The notes below the pieces were generated by a model. It saw only the letters and a program-made list of their open reading frames with translations. It searched no databases and was not told where the DNA came from. Made by a program: the position numbers and the translations under genes. From JAFAXD01 sp035472475 (lineage in GTDB: Bacteria > Pseudomonadota > Alphaproteobacteria > Rhizobiales > Xanthobacteraceae), in assembly GCA_035472475.1 (NCBI GenBank), contig DATIPA010000248.1, forward strand, positions 1 through 64,000: 64,000 nucleotides of DNA. The letters are read 5' to 3'. Positions 60,450 to 64,000 of the stretch are shown here, piece after piece; within the stretch, counting starts at the first letter, position 1, and each line of letters opens with the position of its first letter.

Positions 60450-60518
60450 ATGAATACCTGTGGAAGCTGCGGCCACGCGCCTGTCGTGTCTCGCATTTCA
60501 AATCTGCGGGCGGCGTGA
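60450..60518 (+). CDS. 22-codon leader ORF with strong ribosome site
   Basis: A 22-residue frame, MNTCGSCGHAPVVSRISNLR ending in AA, preceded by GGAGGAGGAAG (very strong Shine-Dalgarno). Its stop (60516-60518) is two bases before the ATG of the HExxH-type gene at 60521, so the downstream gene is likely translated by coupling. The CGSCGH start could bind a metal or sense one. It may be a regulatory leader peptide; no homologue is recognised. Confidence 0.45.
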   Translation: MNTCGSCGHAPVVSRISNLRAA

Positions 60519-60520
60519 CC

Positions 60521-60820
60521 ATGGACGCCGCGCAAGCCCCGATCCACCCGATCGAACCCCCACCGGCAATCTACGGACACGCCTATCGCGGCGCCTTAAG
60601 CATACGGCAGGGGACCATGGCCCAGGTCGAGCATTACTGCCACACGATGCAGGGAATCGTCTCGACATACCGCGCGCTCGGCTGCTCGAAGGTCGACGAA
60701 GGCAGGTGCTTCGTCATGATCCCAAAGATCGGGGGACCGGTGACGGCTTCGATCCAGGCCCAGATCCGCCGCCACGAGCTCGCCCACTGTAACGGCTGGC
60801 CTGCCGACCACCCACGATAG
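60521..60820 (+). CDS. Small protein with HExxH motif
   Basis: A 99-residue protein: an N-terminal Pro-rich part (AAQAPIHPIEPPPAIYGHAY), a middle helix (HYCHTMQGIVSTYRALGCSK) and a C-terminal RRHELAHCNGWPADHPR carrying HELAH, the zinc-protease HExxH signature, near the extreme C terminus, with a further histidine in ADHP. Similar small proteins with a terminal HE(I/L)xHCNGW occur in Bradyrhizobium relatives; function unknown. The ATG at 60521 has no own ribosome site and depends on the leader ORF before it. Confidence 0.75.
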   Translation: MDAAQAPIHPIEPPPAIYGHAYRGALSIRQGTMAQVEHYCHTMQGIVSTYRALGCSKVDEGRCFVMIPKIGGPVTASIQAQIRRHELAHCNGWPADHPR

Positions 60821-60921
60821 GGTCGCTGCGGGCACCTTCGCGCTCGCGTGCTGTCTCGCGGCACGGCCGGTCGCGGCAAAACCCGTGTCACCAGCGGGCT
60901 CGCCCTCACCGCAATGAGCGG

Positions 60922-61085
60922 CTAGTGCCCCGAACCCGAAGTTCGCATGCCTATGCCGCAAGTCCGATTGCGAACTTCGGGTTCAAAAGGGCACTAGAAT
61001 TATAGATTTGCTAGTGTCCTTTCGATTCCGAAGTTCGCGTCGACCGTGCTGCAAGCTGTGGCGAACTTCGGAATCGGGACACTGG
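60922..61085. repeat. Composite two-unit palindromic repeat, copy 2
   Basis: Unit A (60922-60997) is bounded by CTAG and has perfect 16-bp arms GAACCCGAAGTTCGCA (60932-60947) and TGCGAACTTCGGGTTC (60969-60984). The spacer is AATTATAGATTTG. Unit B (61011-61085) has perfect 15-bp arms GATTCCGAAGTTCGC (61024-61038) and GCGAACTTCGGAATC (61061-61075). Copy 1 at 21690-21856 has the same order and a similar spacer (AATCATAAATTTG). Stems differ but stay paired, showing selection for the hairpins. Confidence 0.9.
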
Positions 61086-61147
61086 TATTGCGGCGACCGG
61101 CCTTCGCGTAAATATGGACTATCGCAAGCGAGGGCGGGAGGGCCGGG

Positions 61148-61879
61148 TTGCGGATTACATTTGTCGGTTCCGGAGACGCGTTCGGGTCGGGCGGCCGCTT
61201 CAACACGTGTTTTCACGTGGCCGCCGAACGAACCTCATTTCTGATTGACTGCGGCGCCTCGTCGCTGATTGCGATGAAGCGGTGCGGCATCGACCGCGCC
61301 GCCATCGATCTCATTCTGCTCACCCATTTCCACGCCGATCACTTTGGCGGCGTTCCGTTCCTCGTGCTCGACGCGCAGTTCGTCGCCAAGCGCACGCGGC
61401 CGCTGACGATCGCCGGCCCCCCGGGTCTTGCGGCCTGGTACGAACGCGCGTTTGCGGCCACGTTCCCGGGCGAACGCGCCCTCCCCTTTCCGCTCGCCTT
61501 GCACGAGCTCACAATTGGCGCTCCCAATCGGGTCGGAGAACTTGATATCACTCCGTTTCATGTGCGCCACGACGATCGAGCCGGCCCCTGTCTCGCGCAC
61601 CGCATCGAGCTCGATGGCCGGACGATCTGCTATTCCGGCGACACCGAATGGGTCGACACCCTGTTCGAGGCAGCGCGCGACACCGACCTATTCATCTGCG
61701 AATGCTACATGTACGAAAAGCCCGTGCGCGCGCACCTTGCGCTGTCGATCTTGCGCCAGCACCTGCCGGCAATCGGCGCTAAGCGAGTCATCCTCACCCA
61801 CATGAGCGAGGATATGTTGAGCCGGCTGCGCGAGGTTGAATACGAGACCGCGGACGATGGCAAAGTCATCGAGCTCTGA
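61148..61879 (+). CDS. MBL-fold metallohydrolase (RNase Z-like)
   Basis: A 243-residue metallo-beta-lactamase-fold protein: MRITFVGSGDAFGSGGRFNT, the metal motif LTHFHADHFGGVP (HxHxDH), further ligands in ICYSGDTEW and VILTHMSEDML. It resembles RNase Z/ElaC- and arylsulfatase-like MBL proteins but lacks a tRNA-binding exosite, so a small-molecule ester or phosphodiester is more likely. The start is TTG at 61148 with GGAGGG upstream. It overlaps the next gene by 23 bases. Confidence 0.9.
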   Translation: MRITFVGSGDAFGSGGRFNTCFHVAAERTSFLIDCGASSLIAMKRCGIDRAAIDLILLTHFHADHFGGVPFLVLDAQFVAKRTRPLTIAGPPGLAAWYERAFAATFPGERALPFPLALHELTIGAPNRVGELDITPFHVRHDDRAGPCLAHRIELDGRTICYSGDTEWVDTLFEAARDTDLFICECYMYEKPVRAHLALSILRQHLPAIGAKRVILTHMSEDMLSRLREVEYETADDGKVIEL

Positions 61880-62576
61880 TCCGCAATCCGAGCGATGCTC
61901 CCCGAGCGATCTCGGATTGGCGTTGTTGGCGCTGGCCTCCGGCAGCACCGATGTCATGGCCTTCCTGACGCTGGGAAATATTTTCACCTCGGCGATGACC
62001 GGAAACATGGCCTTGCTTGCGATCGCGGTCGGTCAAGGACGCCTGATTTCTGCACTGCTGTCGTTTCTGGCGCTCGTCGGGTTCGTGTTCGGCGTAGTCG
62101 TCGCAACTGCAATCTATGATCCGGGCAAGAGCTCGGCGCGCGCTGTCTTGCGTCCGCTCGTCACCTTGGAGATTGCCTGCCTCGCCGGCTTTGCCGTGGC
62201 CTGGTATGTGGTGGATCGCTCGTTGGAGAGTGCTGGCCTCGACGCTCTGATCCTTCTGTCCGCAACCGCCATGGGCATTCAGGGCGTCGTTGCGCGCCAC
62301 ATCAACGCTCCCGGCATCAACACGATCGTCTTCACCAGCACCCTGGTGGCGATCGTGATGTCGGTGACCGGCGCATTGGCGAGGCCATCGCTGCACCCGC
62401 CGGTTCGGATCCGCACGGCGCGGCAGATCGGGATTTTTCTGGCCTATGGTTTGGGCGGTCTGCTGGCGGCAGGCCTCATCTGGCATAACGCCGGCATCAT
62501 CCAATGGGTGCCGCTGCTCGCGGTCGCCGGCGCCGTCGGGTGTTTTGAGCTGGGGGAGCAGCCGCCTATAAGCTGA
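61857..62576 (+). CDS. YoaK/DUF1275 family membrane protein
   Basis: A 239-residue inner-membrane protein with about six helices: SGSTDVMAFLTLGNIFTSAM with TGNMALLAIAVGQG at the start (the family's SG/TGN motif), LISALLSFLALVGFVFGVVV, and IGIFLAYGLGGLLAAGLIWH. DUF1275 proteins are uncharacterised transporters or permease-like proteins. The ATG at 61857 lies inside the end of the MBL-fold gene, so the two form one transcription unit. Confidence 0.88.
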   Translation: MAKSSSSDPQSERCSPSDLGLALLALASGSTDVMAFLTLGNIFTSAMTGNMALLAIAVGQGRLISALLSFLALVGFVFGVVVATAIYDPGKSSARAVLRPLVTLEIACLAGFAVAWYVVDRSLESAGLDALILLSATAMGIQGVVARHINAPGINTIVFTSTLVAIVMSVTGALARPSLHPPVRIRTARQIGIFLAYGLGGLLAAGLIWHNAGIIQWVPLLAVAGAVGCFELGEQPPIS

Positions 62577-62594
62577 TGGCGACACGCCGCCGCC

Positions 62595-64000
<1,406 letters not shown>

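Overview
The window is GC-rich chromosomal DNA from an alphaproteobacterium. Gene content and order point to the Hyphomicrobiales, near Bradyrhizobium, Rhodopseudomonas and the Xanthobacteraceae. Indicators are hdaA next to ppk-ppx, rnd near aspS, purM-purN, a malic enzyme fused to a phosphotransacetylase-like domain, a TIGR02300 (FYDLN acid) protein, a NodB-like deacetylase, a NodU-type carbamoyltransferase, and palindromic intergenic repeats of the kind common in Bradyrhizobium. This placement is inferred from protein families and layout, not from a database search. I saw no rRNA, tRNA, CRISPR array, insertion sequence or phage genes.

Region 1 (1-9.2 kb): a cold-shock gene, a small unknown gene and rpsU on the minus strand; the FYDLN acid protein; a LysE-type exporter; a MetX-like alpha/beta hydrolase; an ArsC-like reductase; a three-gene ABC export module (permease, ATPase, HlyD-like adaptor); and a membrane acyltransferase. 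Region 2 (9.3-24 kb): mostly envelope and small proteins. These include a protein made of two copies of one repeat, a B12-binding radical SAM enzyme, two different potassium channels, a PAP2 phosphatase, a tautomerase, two Pro/Ala-rich anchored proteins, CreA, a cupin, DoxX, an orphan ABC solute-binding protein and a NodB-like deacetylase. Repeats lie at 9.3, 10.9 and 21.7 kb.

Region 3 (24-38.7 kb): an exported superoxide dismutase, a frameshifted malic enzyme, a methyltransferase and a DUF899 protein. Next is an apparent accessory island: a class II aldolase, then DUF4863 protein, glutamine-synthetase-like enzyme and Rieske oxygenase genes divergent from an IclR regulator. The divergent promoter holds repeated TGTTCG/CGAACA half-sites. 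This set is the best candidate here for a little-described pathway, probably glutamylation-assisted oxidation of an aromatic amine or related aromatic acid. A DUF4239 membrane protein, an HD phosphohydrolase and a NodU-type carbamoyltransferase follow.

Region 4 (38.7-51.5 kb) is a housekeeping core: aspS, a ThDP-dependent enzyme coupled to rnd, ppx and ppk (polyphosphate turnover), hdaA (control of DnaA), a CDP-alcohol phosphatidyltransferase, purM-purN, and a second cold-shock gene whose terminator lies inside the end of purN. Region 5 (51.8-64 kb): an outer-membrane barrel protein, a molybdopterin oxidoreductase with TerC and ndk, a small exported His/Trp-rich repeat protein, quinone-reductase and SDR enzymes, a tandem ABM-domain exported protein, an HExxH protein behind a 22-codon leader ORF, an MBL-fold hydrolase, a YoaK/DUF1275 membrane protein, and a methylcrotonoyl-CoA carboxylase beta subunit cut by the window end.
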